Made by a program: the position numbers and the translations under genes. Below, piece by piece: positions 10,308 to 20,091 of a stretch of DNA of 64,000 nucleotides (within the stretch, counting starts at the first letter, position 1; each line of letters opens with the position of its first letter). Origin of the DNA: Thalassotalea ponticola (GTDB taxonomy: Bacteria > Pseudomonadota > Gammaproteobacteria > Enterobacterales > Alteromonadaceae); NCBI RefSeq assembly GCF_041379045.1, contig NZ_CP166871.1, positions 1,488,001 to 1,552,000 on the forward strand, read 5' to 3'. The notes beneath the pieces are model-generated. The model had not been told where the DNA came from. It did no database searches and was given only the letters and a program-made list of their open reading frames with translations.

Positions 10308-10344
10308 GCGCCTGTACAGTTAACAAACTCGCTGTAACAGGCGC
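10308..10344. repeat. Second long hairpin between convergent genes
   Basis: GCGCCTGTACAG (10308-10319) pairs with CTGTAACAGGCGC (10332-10344) with a single bulged base and a 12-base loop. There is no T run. The yceF stop lies 13 bases away on the opposite strand. Confidence 0.55.
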
Positions 10345-10356
10345 CTACTGATGAGT

Positions 10357-10950
10357 TTAACGTTTCTGTAAGCTCAACACATCAAACCCCTCATTTTTTA
10401 GCAATTGATGCAACTTGATCAAAGGCAAGCCGATAAGACTGTTCGGGTCATCGCCTTGTAACGATTCAAATAAGCAAATACCCAATGCTTCACTTTTAAA
10501 ACTTCCGGCGCAATTATACGGTTGTTCGGCGCGCAAATAGTTATCTATTTCTTCAAGACTCAAGTGACGAAAAGAGACGTTAAATGGTTCGACAATCGTT
10601 TGGCTGTTACCCGTTTGAGAGTTATACAAGCAAAGTCCAGTTAAAAAGGTAACAGTTTTACCGCTAAATGACTGCAGTTGTTTAACGGCATTGTCGTGAG
10701 TATGCGGTTTGCCTAATATGTTACCGTCAGATACGGCCACTTGATCTGAACCAATGATTAACGCGTGCGAGTAATCTTTGGCGACTGCTTTGGCCTTTAA
10801 CTGGGCTAGTCGTGAGACAAGCTGCTCTGGCGTCTCACCTTCGAGAGGAGTTTCATCGACGTTTGGTTTAGCGCAGTCAAACGCAACACCTAATTTTTCT
10901 AATAACGCCTTTCTAAATGGCGAGGTAGAGCCCAATATAAGTTGTGTCAT
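10357..10950 (-). CDS. yceF: Maf-family nucleotide pyrophosphatase YceF
   Basis: This 197-residue Maf/HAM1-fold hydrolase begins [14 protein letters not shown] and contains the PNVDET loop, the GSDQVA motif with the catalytic aspartate, GKPH and SFSGKTV. Maf proteins hydrolyse non-canonical NTPs to NMP and pyrophosphate in the cytoplasm. The YceF branch prefers m7GTP in E. coli. Assignment to YceF rather than YhdE rests on its position, divergent from yceD-rpmF-plsX exactly as in E. coli, and on its sequence. The start at 10950 is chosen by homology over an in-frame ATG 36 bases upstream that would add an unusual hydrophobic stretch. Confidence 0.93.
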   Translation of the reverse strand: MTQLILGSTSPFRKALLEKLGVAFDCAKPNVDETPLEGETPEQLVSRLAQLKAKAVAKDYSHALIIGSDQVAVSDGNILGKPHTHDNAVKQLQSFSGKTVTFLTGLCLYNSQTGNSQTIVEPFNVSFRHLSLEEIDNYLRAEQPYNCAGSFKSEALGICLFESLQGDDPNSLIGLPLIKLHQLLKNEGFDVLSLQKR

Positions 10951-11331
10951 AACAAAACAATAACAATAGATGAATAGTGCAGGCATTGTAGCCTAACGTT
11001 GGTTACACAGACAATATAAGAGTCGCTGGTCATCGATTCATAACACTGATACAAGCAGTGCGACTGTGTTGCATACAGGCTTGCCAACAAATTTGTACCA
11101 CGCTGATAAAAAACCATTGCCCATTGGTTGGCTTAGGGTGATAATAACGTCGATTAAGGCGCTATATAATAGTTGCGGTAAATTGCACGCGGCTCTGTAG
11201 TACATATATTAGTGTCTAAAGTGCGATTAGCGTTAATTATTTGTAAATAGTCAAAGCTGTTTATAATTAGCGCAGTTGTGTTAAAATTTGTCATAATTTG
11301 CACAAATGAGCCGAGTTAAGTAAATTTTCTT

Positions 11332-11360
11332 TTGACACAGGGCTATACACCGATTAATAT
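11332..11360 (+). promoter_or_regulatory. Strong sigma-70 promoter immediately before yceD
   Basis: TTGACA at 11332-11337, a 17-base spacer and TAATAT at 11355-11360. The yceD ATG begins 10 bases after the -10, so the predicted transcript would carry only 2-4 bases before the ATG. A TATAAT at 11165-11170 with no good -35 could be a second, distal promoter. Confidence 0.7.
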
Positions 11361-11369
11361 GCGCGCCTT

Positions 11370-11882
11370 ATGAATAATCTCAAACTTCCGGTAACAATTG
11401 ATCCATACAAGAGTGCGCAACGTCGCCTCGTCGTTGAGGGTTATTTTGAAATAAGCCGGCTAGAAAGATTGCTTGGTGAAGCTGAAAAGTTAGCTGAGCA
11501 CGTGGATGTTGTAATAAATTTTGATGTTGATGAGCAAGGTTTGATTGTTCTCAGCGGAGAAGCATCAACCCGAGTTTATTTAACATGTCAGCGTTGTAAC
11601 GAACCATTTGAACATGAGCTAAAAGTATCATTTGCTTTTTCTCCTGTGAAAAATGAAGAGAAGGCAGATGAACTGCCTGAACATTATGACGCTGTCGTTT
11701 TAGATGAAAATGGTGAAGTCAATTTACGCGACTTAGTGGAAGATGAACTACTTGTTTCGATTCCATTAATTCCGAAACACAACCTTGAGGATTGCGGCCA
11801 ACAAGCCGATTCAACCTGGGGGAAGTTACCGGATACGCTTGAGAAACCGAATCCATTTGATGTTTTAAAGAACCTCAAGTAG
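11370..11882 (+). CDS. yceD: YceD / DUF177 protein, 23S rRNA accumulation protein family
   Basis: This 170-residue DUF177 protein begins MNNLKLPVTIDPYKSAQRR, collinear with the E. coli N-terminus, and contains the CQRCNEPF zinc-type CxxC motif. An acidic VEDELLVSIPLIPKH segment and the ending KPNPFDVLKNLK complete it. The family is almost always encoded next to rpmF and affects 23S rRNA accumulation in bacteria and plants; the biochemical role is not settled. rpmF follows after 29 bases. There is no Shine-Dalgarno before the ATG, and the promoter at 11332-11360 implies a nearly leaderless message. Confidence 0.95.
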   Translation: MNNLKLPVTIDPYKSAQRRLVVEGYFEISRLERLLGEAEKLAEHVDVVINFDVDEQGLIVLSGEASTRVYLTCQRCNEPFEHELKVSFAFSPVKNEEKADELPEHYDAVVLDENGEVNLRDLVEDELLVSIPLIPKHNLEDCGQQADSTWGKLPDTLEKPNPFDVLKNLK

Positions 11883-11911
11883 CTTTATTGAATTTTTAGG
11901 AGTAAGGTAAA

Positions 11912-12082
11912 ATGGCCGTACAAAAGAGTAAAAAATCTCGTTCAAGACGTGGCATGCGCCGTTCACACGATGCGTTAACTGCAGAAAACTTATCAGTAGA
12001 TAGCGTATCTGGCGAAACTCACCGTCGTCACCACGTAACAGCCGATGGCTTTTACAAAGGTGAAAAAGTTATCGCTAAATAA
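11912..12082 (+). CDS. rpmF: Large ribosomal subunit protein bL32
   Basis: This 56-residue basic protein reads [20 protein letters not shown] and ends [17 protein letters not shown], the canonical bL32 sequence of gammaproteobacteria. In this lineage the usual zinc cysteines of other L32 proteins are absent, as in E. coli. TAGGAG lies 9 bases upstream of the ATG. It sits between yceD and plsX, linking ribosomal protein output to lipid synthesis in one operon, an arrangement conserved from E. coli. Confidence 0.97.
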   Translation: MAVQKSKKSRSRRGMRRSHDALTAENLSVDSVSGETHRRHHVTADGFYKGEKVIAK

Positions 12083-12093
12083 GCGAGATAACT

Positions 12094-13125
12094 TTGGATA
12101 ATCTAACCGTCGCGTTAGATGTTATGGGGGGCGATAATGGCCCCCTTATAACGATCCCCGCTGTAAAAATGGCACTCGACTCGATGCCATCTCTTAAGCT
12201 CATCCTTTGCGGTGACCAAACCGCGATTCAAGCCCATTTAAAACACCATCGAATTCTCTCTCATACTCGTATTCGCATCGTTCACACCAGTGAACAAATC
12301 GAGATGAACGAAAAACCCAGTGTCGCTTTGCGCAGTAAAAAAGACTCGTCGATGCGAAAAGCCATCGATCTGGTTCAACAAGGTGAAGCCGATGCGTGTG
12401 TTAGCGCTGGCAACACGGGTGCTTTGCTCGCCATTGCTCATTACGTGCTAAAAAAATTACCCGGTATAGAGCGCCCGGCATTAGTGTCCCACTTACCAAT
12501 TACCAACTCATCCCGTCACGCTGTTATGTTGGACTTAGGCGCCAATGTGTTTGTCGATTCGACTACTTTGTTTCAGTTTGCTGTAATGGGGGCGGTTATC
12601 GCCGAGCAGGTCGATCAAATTGAACAGCCTAAAGTTGCGTTGTTGAACATTGGTGAAGAAGATATCAAAGGCAGTGATCACATTAGACAAGCGGCTACGC
12701 TGCTCGAACAAGCGGATAATATTAATTACGTCGGCTTCATTGAGGGCAATGACATTTTTTCCGGTAAGGCGGATGTTATCGTCTGTGATGGTTTTGTCGG
12801 TAATGTGGCGTTGAAAACGTGCGAGGGCGTGGCAAAATTAGTGATGGCGAAAGTGGTAAAAATCATTAACGAGCACAAATTTACCCGTTTTTTGGGGTTT
12901 TTACTCAATCCGACGTTAAAAAATATCGTAAAACGCCTGAACCCCGACCAGTATAACGGTGCAAGTTTGATAGGATTACGCGGTATCGTGATTAAAAGTC
13001 ACGGAAACGCAACCAGTTCAGCTTTTTACAATGCAATTAAAGAAGCGGTAAGAGAAGTTGAAAGACAAGTTCCACAAAAAATTAATGACAAACTGGAACA
13101 GACGTTAGTAAAAGGTCAAAAATAA
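12094..13125 (+). CDS. plsX: Phosphate acyltransferase PlsX
   Basis: PlsX makes acyl-phosphate from acyl-ACP for PlsY, feeding glycerol-3-phosphate acylation. The 343-residue protein begins [17 protein letters not shown], the family's N-terminal glycine-rich motif. It keeps [15 protein letters not shown] and [14 protein letters not shown], which line the active site. The start codon is TTG at 12094, 11 bases after the rpmF stop, with only a weak ribosome binding site, so translational coupling to rpmF is plausible. fabH follows after 2 bases. Length and motifs are those of an intact enzyme. Confidence 0.96.
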   Translation: MDNLTVALDVMGGDNGPLITIPAVKMALDSMPSLKLILCGDQTAIQAHLKHHRILSHTRIRIVHTSEQIEMNEKPSVALRSKKDSSMRKAIDLVQQGEADACVSAGNTGALLAIAHYVLKKLPGIERPALVSHLPITNSSRHAVMLDLGANVFVDSTTLFQFAVMGAVIAEQVDQIEQPKVALLNIGEEDIKGSDHIRQAATLLEQADNINYVGFIEGNDIFSGKADVIVCDGFVGNVALKTCEGVAKLVMAKVVKIINEHKFTRFLGFLLNPTLKNIVKRLNPDQYNGASLIGLRGIVIKSHGNATSSAFYNAIKEAVREVERQVPQKINDKLEQTLVKGQK

Positions 13126-13127
13126 CT

Positions 13128-14087
13128 ATGTATTCACGAATTGCTGGAACCGGTAGTTACTTTCCGGAGCAAGTAAGAACCAATGCTGATTTAGAAAAGA
13201 TGGTTGATACTACGGATCAGTGGATTACTGAACGTACTGGAATCAAAGAGCGACGCATTGCCGCTGAACATGAAAATGTCGCGTATATGGGGGCTAAAGC
13301 CGCTGAAAAAGCATTGCAAATGGCTGGTCTCGATAAACAAGACATCGACATGATTGTGATGGGCACAACCTCAAATCACGTTGATTTACCAAGCGCGGCA
13401 TGTTTCGTGCAAAAGTACCTAGACGTACCTAACATACCAGCGTTTGACGTCGCTGCTGCGTGTTCGGGCTTTATTTTTAGTTTGAGCGTAGCCGATCAGT
13501 ACATTCGATCTGGTATGGCCAAGCGCATTTTGGTGATTGGCGCCGATGCTCTGTCACACATGTGTGACCCTGACGATCGCGCGACCATTATTTTATTTGG
13601 TGACGCCGCTGGTGCGGTTGTACTTGAAGCAAGCGACGAACCAGGCATTGTCTCCACTCACTTACATTCGGATGGCAATTACGGGGCGTTACTTGGTGCA
13701 AATTCACCAAAACGCGGTGACCCACTGACAGAAGAAAAAGCGTATCTGTACATGAAAGGCAATGAAGTCTTTAAGTTTGCGGTAACTCGACTCAGTGAAA
13801 TTGTCACCGAAACGCTTGAACACAATAACATGGACAAGTCAGATATCGACTGGCTAGTACCACATCAAGCAAACCTGCGCATTATCTCAGCAGCGGCGAA
13901 AAAGTTAAGCTTACCCATGTCACAAGTCGTGGTAACACTCGATAAATATGGCAACACGTCGGCGGCAACCATTCCAACGGCATTAGACGAAGCGGTGCGC
14001 GATGGTCGTATTCAACGCGGTCAGACCGTATTAATGGAGGCCTTTGGTAGTGGGTTTACCTGGGGTAGTGCGTTAATTCGTTTTTAA
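13128..14087 (+). CDS. fabH: 3-oxoacyl-ACP synthase III (KAS III)
   Basis: FabH starts type II fatty acid synthesis by condensing acetyl-CoA with malonyl-ACP. The protein has 319 residues with a complete Cys-His-Asn triad: Cys112 in AAACSGF, His246 in VPHQANL and Asn276 in YGNTSAA. The ending [16 protein letters not shown] is typical. It starts 2 bases after plsX and is followed 15 bases later by fabD, so the genes are surely cotranscribed. This is the ordinary single-copy FabH of the conserved fab cluster. Confidence 0.97.
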   Translation: MYSRIAGTGSYFPEQVRTNADLEKMVDTTDQWITERTGIKERRIAAEHENVAYMGAKAAEKALQMAGLDKQDIDMIVMGTTSNHVDLPSAACFVQKYLDVPNIPAFDVAAACSGFIFSLSVADQYIRSGMAKRILVIGADALSHMCDPDDRATIILFGDAAGAVVLEASDEPGIVSTHLHSDGNYGALLGANSPKRGDPLTEEKAYLYMKGNEVFKFAVTRLSEIVTETLEHNNMDKSDIDWLVPHQANLRIISAAAKKLSLPMSQVVVTLDKYGNTSAATIPTALDEAVRDGRIQRGQTVLMEAFGSGFTWGSALIRF

Positions 14088-14102
14088 TTTCAAGGCAGGA
14101 AT

Positions 14103-15035
14103 ATGATCAATAATAAATTGGCGTTTGTGTTTCCAGGTCAGGGATCACAAGCGGTAGGCATGTTGGCAGACTTAGCTGACAACGCCGAAGTAAAACAAAC
14201 ATTTGAACAAGCGTCAGCGGCATTGGGGTACGATCTGTGGGATCTGATCCAAAACGACAGTGAAGGTAAGTTAAATCAAACCGATTACACCCAACCGGCA
14301 CTACTGTGTGCAAGTGTTGCGATTTATCGCGCATGGCAAGCGGCTAACGGTGATGAACCAGCCGTTTTGGCAGGGCATTCATTAGGTGAGTATTCGGCAC
14401 TTGTCTGTGCTGGTGTATTGAGCTTAGAACAAGCTGTGCGTTTGGTTGAAAAACGCGGCCAGTTCATGCAACAAGCTGTGCCAGCAGGTACAGGTGCTAT
14501 GTATGCGATCATCGGTCTTGACGATCAAAGTATCATAGATGCTTGCGCACAAGCGGCTGAGCAACAAGTTGTATCGGCAGTAAACTTTAATTCACCAGGT
14601 CAAGTGGTGATTGCCGGTAACAAAGAGGCGGTTGAGCGAGCGGGCGCCTTGTGCAAAGACGCCGGTGCTAAACGCGCATTGCCGTTACCGGTAAGTGTGC
14701 CGTCACACTGTGCACTAATGAAGCCGGCGGCGGAGCAATTGGCAAGTGAATTTGCTAATGTGACGTTTAACTCGCCAACCGTTGATGTGATCAATAACGT
14801 CGATGTCGCTACATTGACCGATGCCGACAGCATTAAAGATGCGCTTATTCGTCAGTTGTACAGCCCTGTGCGTTGGACCGAAACGATAGAGAAAATGGCC
14901 GACATGGGTATTGAAACCGTGATTGAAATGGGCCCAGGCAAAGTATTGTCAGGCTTGGTGAAACGCATTAACAAACAACTTAACTGTGCCTCAGTTAACA
15001 GCGCAGAAACTCTAACATCGACATTGGAAGGTTAA
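14103..15035 (+). CDS. fabD: Malonyl-CoA:ACP transacylase
   Basis: FabD transfers malonyl groups from CoA to ACP. The 310-residue protein has FPGQGSQ at the N-terminus, the nucleophile Ser93 in [10 protein letters not shown], the substrate-binding arginine and glutamine region (VEKRGQFMQ), and the catalytic histidine in [13 protein letters not shown] lies just upstream of the ATG. It is followed by fabG after 2 bases. Nothing is unusual in length or motifs. Confidence 0.97.
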   Translation: MINNKLAFVFPGQGSQAVGMLADLADNAEVKQTFEQASAALGYDLWDLIQNDSEGKLNQTDYTQPALLCASVAIYRAWQAANGDEPAVLAGHSLGEYSALVCAGVLSLEQAVRLVEKRGQFMQQAVPAGTGAMYAIIGLDDQSIIDACAQAAEQQVVSAVNFNSPGQVVIAGNKEAVERAGALCKDAGAKRALPLPVSVPSHCALMKPAAEQLASEFANVTFNSPTVDVINNVDVATLTDADSIKDALIRQLYSPVRWTETIEKMADMGIETVIEMGPGKVLSGLVKRINKQLNCASVNSAETLTSTLEG

Positions 15036-15037
15036 TC

Positions 15038-15781
15038 ATGTCTTTATTTTCTTTACAGGGCAAGGTTGCCCTAGTGACGGGCGCAAGCCGCGGTATTGGT
15101 AAAGCCATTGCCGAACAATTAGTGGCACAAGGTGCAAAAGTAATCGGTACGGCAACGTCAGAAAGTGGCGCAGAAGCGATTTCAGATTACTTGGCTGACA
15201 ACGGCAAAGGTTACGTGTTAAACGTCACCAGCGATGAGTCAATCAACGCTTTATTTGACGCGGTTAAAACAGACTTTGGTAACATTGATATTCTGGTCAA
15301 CAACGCTGGTATCACTCGCGACAACTTAATGATGCGCATGAAAGACAGTGAGTGGGATGACATCATTTCGACCAACTTAAATTCACTGTTTAAAATTACC
15401 AAGAGTGTGATGCGCCCAATGATGAAGGCGCGTTCGGGTCGCATTATCAATATTGGTTCCGTGGTTGGTTCTATGGGTAATGCTGGTCAGGTGAATTATG
15501 CGACAGCTAAAGCCGGCTTATTGGGCTTTACTAAGTCATTGGCCAAAGAAGTGGCATCTCGCGGTATCACTGTGAACGCCATCGCACCGGGCTTTATCGA
15601 TACTGATATGACTAAAGCGCTTAACGATGAACAACGTCAAGCTATATCGTCGCAAGTACCGGCAAATCGCTTAGGTCAACCAGAAGAAATTGCAGCGACT
15701 GTTGCATTTTTAGCATCAGATGCTGCCGGTTACATTAACGGTGAAACCATTCACGTTAATGGCGGAATGTACATGGTTTAG
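15038..15781 (+). CDS. fabG: 3-oxoacyl-ACP reductase
   Basis: FabG is the NADPH-dependent reductase of the elongation cycle and a classical short-chain dehydrogenase. The 247-residue protein has the dinucleotide motif TGASRGIG at 15-22, NNAG at 88-91 and the catalytic Ser141, Tyr154 and Lys158 (YATAK). The C-terminal [14 protein letters not shown] is typical. It begins 2 bases after fabD. A 203-base gap then separates it from acpP, which probably also has its own promoter. Confidence 0.97.
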   Translation: MSLFSLQGKVALVTGASRGIGKAIAEQLVAQGAKVIGTATSESGAEAISDYLADNGKGYVLNVTSDESINALFDAVKTDFGNIDILVNNAGITRDNLMMRMKDSEWDDIISTNLNSLFKITKSVMRPMMKARSGRIINIGSVVGSMGNAGQVNYATAKAGLLGFTKSLAKEVASRGITVNAIAPGFIDTDMTKALNDEQRQAISSQVPANRLGQPEEIAATVAFLASDAAGYINGETIHVNGGMYMV

Positions 15782-15984
15782 CCGACCGTATTGTCATTTG
15801 ACCTAAAAATGCACATTTCGCACAAATAGTTGCATAATCGACGATTTTAGGTCATATATGTTGAGTGAATCATGAGGTTTGACCAGCGGGAAAAAGTGTT
15901 TTTATGCTTGCAAACAACGCTGATGCCAAATAAACTACTCGCAACTAAATAAAATAGAAAGCTAATTTTAGTAAAGGAAAAAAA

Positions 15985-16218
15985 ATGAGTACTATTGAAG
16001 AACGCGTAAAAAAAATCATCGTAGAACAACTAGGTGTTAAAGAAGAAGAATGTAAGAACGAAGCTTCTTTCGTAGATGATTTAGGTGCTGATTCTCTTGA
16101 TACAGTTGAACTAGTAATGGCTCTTGAAGAGGAATTCGATACTGAAATCCCTGATGAAGAAGCTGAAAAAATTACAACTGTTCAATCAGCTATCGACTAC
16201 GTTACAGCGAACAGCTAA
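15985..16218 (+). CDS. acpP: Acyl carrier protein
   Basis: This 77-residue acidic four-helix protein has the phosphopantetheine attachment serine at residue 37 in [10 protein letters not shown]. It carries growing acyl chains to all enzymes of this cluster. AAAGGAAA lies 7-13 bases before the ATG. Codon choice is noticeably more biased than in neighbouring genes, as expected for a very abundant protein. An intrinsic terminator follows within 20 bases, so acpP-only transcripts are likely alongside read-through into fabF. Confidence 0.98.
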   Translation: MSTIEERVKKIIVEQLGVKEEECKNEASFVDDLGADSLDTVELVMALEEEFDTEIPDEEAEKITTVQSAIDYVTANS

Positions 16219-16235
16219 TAACGAGTCAAACGAAG

Positions 16236-16264
16236 AAGGCGGTTTTGTTACCGCCTTTTTTGTT
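16236..16264 (+). terminator. Intrinsic terminator between acpP and fabF
   Basis: AAGGCGGT and ACCGCCTT flank a TTTGTT loop and are followed by six T, giving probable partial termination that lets acpP exceed fabF. Confidence 0.88.
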
Positions 16265-16304
16265 TCTAGAGTTCAAAGAGTTTGATAGGGAGATAATGTA
16301 AGCT

Positions 16305-17540
16305 ATGCGTCGTGTCGTTGTAACTGGATTGGGTATGTTAAGCCCATTGGCAAATGATACTCAATCGACTTGGCAAGCCTTGATGGCTGGTAAGAGCGGT
16401 ATTGGCTTAATCGATCACTTAGATACCAGTGATTACAGCACAAAATTTGCCGGCTTAGTAAAGGGCTTTAATTGCGAAGAGCATTCGATCTTAAAGAAAG
16501 AAAGTCGCAAAATGGACTTGTTTATTCAATATGGCATTGCAGCTGGTAATCAAGCCCTAGCGGATTCGGGGTTAGAAGTTACCGAGCAAAACGCGGGCCG
16601 TATTGGCGTTGCCGTTGGCTCAGGGATAGGCGGATTAACATTAATTGAAGAAGGGCACAAAAAAGCACTGCAAAGCGGTGTCAAAAAACTGTCACCGTTT
16701 TTCTGTCCGTCTACTATCCTCAATATGATCTCCGGTCACCTGTCTATTATGCACGGTCTCAAAGGGCCAAATATAGCGATCGTAACGGCGTGTACAACCG
16801 GTGTGCACAATATTGGCCATGCGGCGCGCATGATTGCTTACGGCGATGCGGATGCGATGTTGGCTGGTGGTGCCGAAAAAGCATCAACGGAGCTGGGCAT
16901 CGGTGGCTTTATGGCTGCACGTGCGTTATCTACTCGCAATGACGCACCTGAGCAAGCGTCTCGTCCTTGGGACAAAGAGCGCGATGGCTTTGTGTTAAGT
17001 GATGGCGCGGGCGTTGTAATGCTCGAAGAATACGAGCACGCAAAGGCGCGTGGCGCGAATATCTATGCCGAACTTGTTGGTTTTGGTATGAGCGGTGATG
17101 CACATCACATCACTTCACCTCCTGCCGATGGCAGTGGTGGTGCTGCCGCTATGGGCAATGCATTGAAAGACGCTAAGGTTGCGGCGGACAAAGTCGGTTA
17201 TATCAATGCGCACGGCACATCGACGCCTGCGGGTGATATCGCTGAAACCAACGGCGTTAAATCGGTGTTTGGCGATCATGCGTACAAGTTAATGATGGGG
17301 TCGACCAAATCGATGACCGGTCACATGTTAGGCGCCGCGGGTTCGGCAGAGGCTATTTTCACTATTCTCGCCCTGCACAAGCAAGAAGTTCCGCCGACGA
17401 TTAACTTAGACAACCCCGATCAAGGCTGTGACCTAGATTATGTAGCACACACCGCGCGCCAAGCCAGTCTTGATTACGCTTTGTGTAATTCATTTGGCTT
17501 CGGTGGTACAAACGGTTCGTTATTGTTCAAAAAAATCTAG
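16305..17540 (+). CDS. fabF: 3-oxoacyl-ACP synthase II (KAS II)
   Basis: FabF elongates acyl-ACPs and helps tune membrane fluidity. The 411-residue protein begins [15 protein letters not shown] and has the active cysteine Cys163 in [10 protein letters not shown]. The two catalytic histidines lie in [11 protein letters not shown] and [12 protein letters not shown], and the gating loop is FGFGGTN. The likely Shine-Dalgarno AGGGAG (16287-16292) is 12 bases from the ATG, longer than usual, and an ATG-TAA pair at 16296-16301 lies in between. An intrinsic terminator appears to close the unit downstream. Confidence 0.97.
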   Translation: MRRVVVTGLGMLSPLANDTQSTWQALMAGKSGIGLIDHLDTSDYSTKFAGLVKGFNCEEHSILKKESRKMDLFIQYGIAAGNQALADSGLEVTEQNAGRIGVAVGSGIGGLTLIEEGHKKALQSGVKKLSPFFCPSTILNMISGHLSIMHGLKGPNIAIVTACTTGVHNIGHAARMIAYGDADAMLAGGAEKASTELGIGGFMAARALSTRNDAPEQASRPWDKERDGFVLSDGAGVVMLEEYEHAKARGANIYAELVGFGMSGDAHHITSPPADGSGGAAAMGNALKDAKVAADKVGYINAHGTSTPAGDIAETNGVKSVFGDHAYKLMMGSTKSMTGHMLGAAGSAEAIFTILALHKQEVPPTINLDNPDQGCDLDYVAHTARQASLDYALCNSFGFGGTNGSLLFKKI

Positions 17541-17583
17541 AACGTGATTGACGCCGTGATTTGATGGCGCTTTATTCTGTGCA

Positions 17584-17622
17584 ATGCTCAATGACTTTGT
17601 TATAGTTGTTGGGCATTTTTTT
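17584..17622 (+). terminator. Probable terminator after fabF
   Basis: ATGCTCAA (17584-17591) pairs with TTGGGCAT (17609-17616), including one G-T pair, followed by a run of T. Confidence 0.6.
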
Positions 17623-17653
17623 ATAACAATAACTTATTCATTAAATCGGTATT

Positions 17654-18451
17654 ATGAACTTTGTCTCCGTTAATTTTCAGCAAACGGCGTTAGTTAGCGT
17701 ATTTGATCGCGCTGTATCGTTTGGCGATGGGGTGTTTACCACCGGCTTGATCTACAACAGTCGTCTACTAATGCACGATGCACACCTTGAACGGTTACAG
17801 CGCAGCGTGCAGCAGTTGCAATTGGGTGATATCGATTGGCGCGCGGTTGCTGAGGAAATAGCCCTCGCGGCCGAGCACCAAGAATACGGGGTACTAAAAG
17901 TTATTATCAGTGCGGGTACGTCGAAGCGCGGTTATGCCCGCGATACCAGTGCTAGGCCGACTGTTATCGTACAAACCTCAAACTATCCTCAACACTACGG
18001 CCACTGGCGCACCGAGGGTATTCGTATGGCAACCGCCAAAACCCAGCTTGGCATCAATCCGTTACTTGCCAAAATTAAGCATTTAAATCGACTGGAACAG
18101 GTGTTGATTCGACAGGAACTTGAGCAGCGTGCGGTTGACGAGTTATTAGTTACGGATATAAACGGCGTTGTTATCGAGTGTTCAAGTGCCAATGTGTTTT
18201 GGCGAGAAAACGGTATTTGGTATACACCAAAAATCGTTCACGCAGGGGTAGAGGGCTTGATCAGGCAGCGTTTACTCAGACATCTTAACGCACAACAGGT
18301 GACGGTCGAAGCGCAACACCTCAGCGCCATCGATGCGATGTTTATATGCAATAGTGTGCTTGGCGTCGCCCCTGTTATTGAGTTAAATGGTAAAAAACTG
18401 GGACCAGAGCAAGCACTGGTTTCACAGTTAAATCAATGGTTGATGGAATAA
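17654..18451 (+). CDS. pabC: Aminodeoxychorismate lyase
   Basis: PabC splits 4-amino-4-deoxychorismate to p-aminobenzoate and pyruvate for folate synthesis, using PLP. The 265-residue fold-type IV enzyme has RAVSFGDGVFTT near the N-terminus, the PLP lysine in AKIKHLNRLEQV and the VIECSSANVFW motif. The position just before mltG and tmk is the conserved gammaproteobacterial order (E. coli fabF-pabC-yceG-tmk-holB). mltG starts 3 bases downstream. A branched-chain aminotransferase is excluded by length and context. Confidence 0.95.
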   Translation: MNFVSVNFQQTALVSVFDRAVSFGDGVFTTGLIYNSRLLMHDAHLERLQRSVQQLQLGDIDWRAVAEEIALAAEHQEYGVLKVIISAGTSKRGYARDTSARPTVIVQTSNYPQHYGHWRTEGIRMATAKTQLGINPLLAKIKHLNRLEQVLIRQELEQRAVDELLVTDINGVVIECSSANVFWRENGIWYTPKIVHAGVEGLIRQRLLRHLNAQQVTVEAQHLSAIDAMFICNSVLGVAPVIELNGKKLGPEQALVSQLNQWLME

Positions 18452-18454
18452 ATC

Positions 18455-19453
18455 ATGCGGTTACGGTTATTTTTTAGTGCCTTAGCACTCCTTGTTGTCG
18501 CATCAGGCGGCGTGTTTCACTACGTCAGCTCCGCGTTGCAGGCTCCTTTGCAATTGACCCAGAGCTCACTGTACACCGTTGACAGAGGACAAACCTATCA
18601 CGCTGTGATCAACGATATGCAGCAACGAGGTTGGATTAACTCAACCTTGCCTTTTCGAATTTATGCCAAAGTGTTTGCCGATCGCACGCGTATTAAATCG
18701 GGTACCTATCAGCTAAGTCGCAATGACAATATGGTGCATCTGTTGGCAATGATGAGAGATGGGCGGGAAGCGCAATTTAAAATTACCTTTGTTGAAGGTT
18801 CTACCTTTGGTCAATGGCTACAACAATTGCAAGCCAGTGAACACATTACCCAATCTATAGGGAGCATGAGCCACAAGCAAATTTTACAGCTATTGAGCTC
18901 TGAGTTCGACCACCCCGAAGGCCTGTTTTTTCCCGATACCTATCAATACACGGCCGCCACCAAAGATATCGATATTCTGCGCCAAGCACATACCAGAATG
19001 CTCAATGTGCTCAATGCCAGTTGGCAACAGCGCGTTGATGGCTTGCCGTATAAAACGGCTTATGAGGCTTTAATCATGGCGTCGCTGATCGAAAAAGAAA
19101 CCGCTAAAGTGAGTGAGCAGCCATTAATTGCGTCTGTTTTCGTATCGCGCTTAAAAAAGGGCATGCGCTTGCAAACCGACCCGACCATCATTTATGGCTT
19201 AGGAGATCGCTACACCGGTGATATCACCTATGCAAACTTGCGAGAAAAAACGGCGTATAACACTTATCGCATAGACGGCTTGCCCCCAACACCCATCGCC
19301 ATGCCGGGGGAGTCAGCGATACAAGCGAGTGTTAAACCCGCACAAAGTGATTACTTGTACTTTGTCAGTAAAGGCAACGGCGAACACTACTTTTCAAAAA
19401 CGCTGCAAGAGCACAACCGAGCAGTCGACAAATACATTAGAGGGAAAAAATAA
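18455..19453 (+). CDS. mltG: Endolytic murein transglycosylase MltG
   Basis: MltG is an inner-membrane lytic transglycosylase that cuts nascent peptidoglycan strands. The 332-residue protein has one N-terminal membrane helix (about 4-25), a LysM-like region and the YceG catalytic domain with the glutamate in MASLIEKET. Also present are [26 protein letters not shown] and the final [19 protein letters not shown]. It begins 3 bases after pabC and ends 2 bases before tmk, so it is translated in the same tight operon. Confidence 0.96.
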   Translation: MRLRLFFSALALLVVASGGVFHYVSSALQAPLQLTQSSLYTVDRGQTYHAVINDMQQRGWINSTLPFRIYAKVFADRTRIKSGTYQLSRNDNMVHLLAMMRDGREAQFKITFVEGSTFGQWLQQLQASEHITQSIGSMSHKQILQLLSSEFDHPEGLFFPDTYQYTAATKDIDILRQAHTRMLNVLNASWQQRVDGLPYKTAYEALIMASLIEKETAKVSEQPLIASVFVSRLKKGMRLQTDPTIIYGLGDRYTGDITYANLREKTAYNTYRIDGLPPTPIAMPGESAIQASVKPAQSDYLYFVSKGNGEHYFSKTLQEHNRAVDKYIRGKK

Positions 19454-19455
19454 GC

Positions 19456-20091
19456 ATGAGGCAAGGTAAGTTTATTGTTGTCGAAGGTATTGAAGGCGCC
19501 GGTAAATCGTCTGCGATTGCCGTTGTTGAAGAGGCGTTGCGCGCCAAGCAAATCGACTATATCAAAACCCGAGAGCCTGGTGGTACCGATTTAGCAGAAA
19601 AATTACGCGATCTCGTTAAGCAACCCAGTGACGAGAAATTGACTAAAGAATGCGAGCTGTTTTTGATGTACGCCAGTCGCTCGCAACTGTTAGCGAATAA
19701 AATTTTGCCCGCGCTTGACCAAGGTATTTGGGTGATAGGCGATCGACACGACTTGTCTTCTCGTGCGTATCAAGGTGGCGGTCGTCAGTTCGACGATCAG
19801 CTCATTGATACTATTGCAAAAATTACTATGGGGGATTTTAAGCCGGATCTCACGCTATACCTAGATATTGACCCTGAGATCGGCTTACAGCGAGCGGCCG
19901 CACGCGGCGCCTTAGATCGCATTGAACAGGAAAAAATCGACTTTTTTCATCGCGTACGCGATAAGTACGTTGAGTTAGCAAAGCGTGATGAGCACATAGT
20001 TCACATTGATGCGAGTCAAACAATGACACAAGTTCACGCGGATATTCGTCAAGCGTTAGCGACCCATTTGCCAACATTAGGTTCATTGTAA
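19456..20091 (+). CDS. tmk: Thymidylate kinase
   Basis: Tmk phosphorylates dTMP to dTDP. The 211-residue P-loop kinase has GIEGAGKSS (Walker A), the [14 protein letters not shown] dTMP-binding motif, [15 protein letters not shown] and the [14 protein letters not shown] lid region. AGGGA lies 10 bases upstream of the ATG. The stop overlaps the holB start by one base (TAATG), indicating translational coupling. Confidence 0.97.
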   Translation: MRQGKFIVVEGIEGAGKSSAIAVVEEALRAKQIDYIKTREPGGTDLAEKLRDLVKQPSDEKLTKECELFLMYASRSQLLANKILPALDQGIWVIGDRHDLSSRAYQGGGRQFDDQLIDTIAKITMGDFKPDLTLYLDIDPEIGLQRAAARGALDRIEQEKIDFFHRVRDKYVELAKRDEHIVHIDASQTMTQVHADIRQALATHLPTLGSL

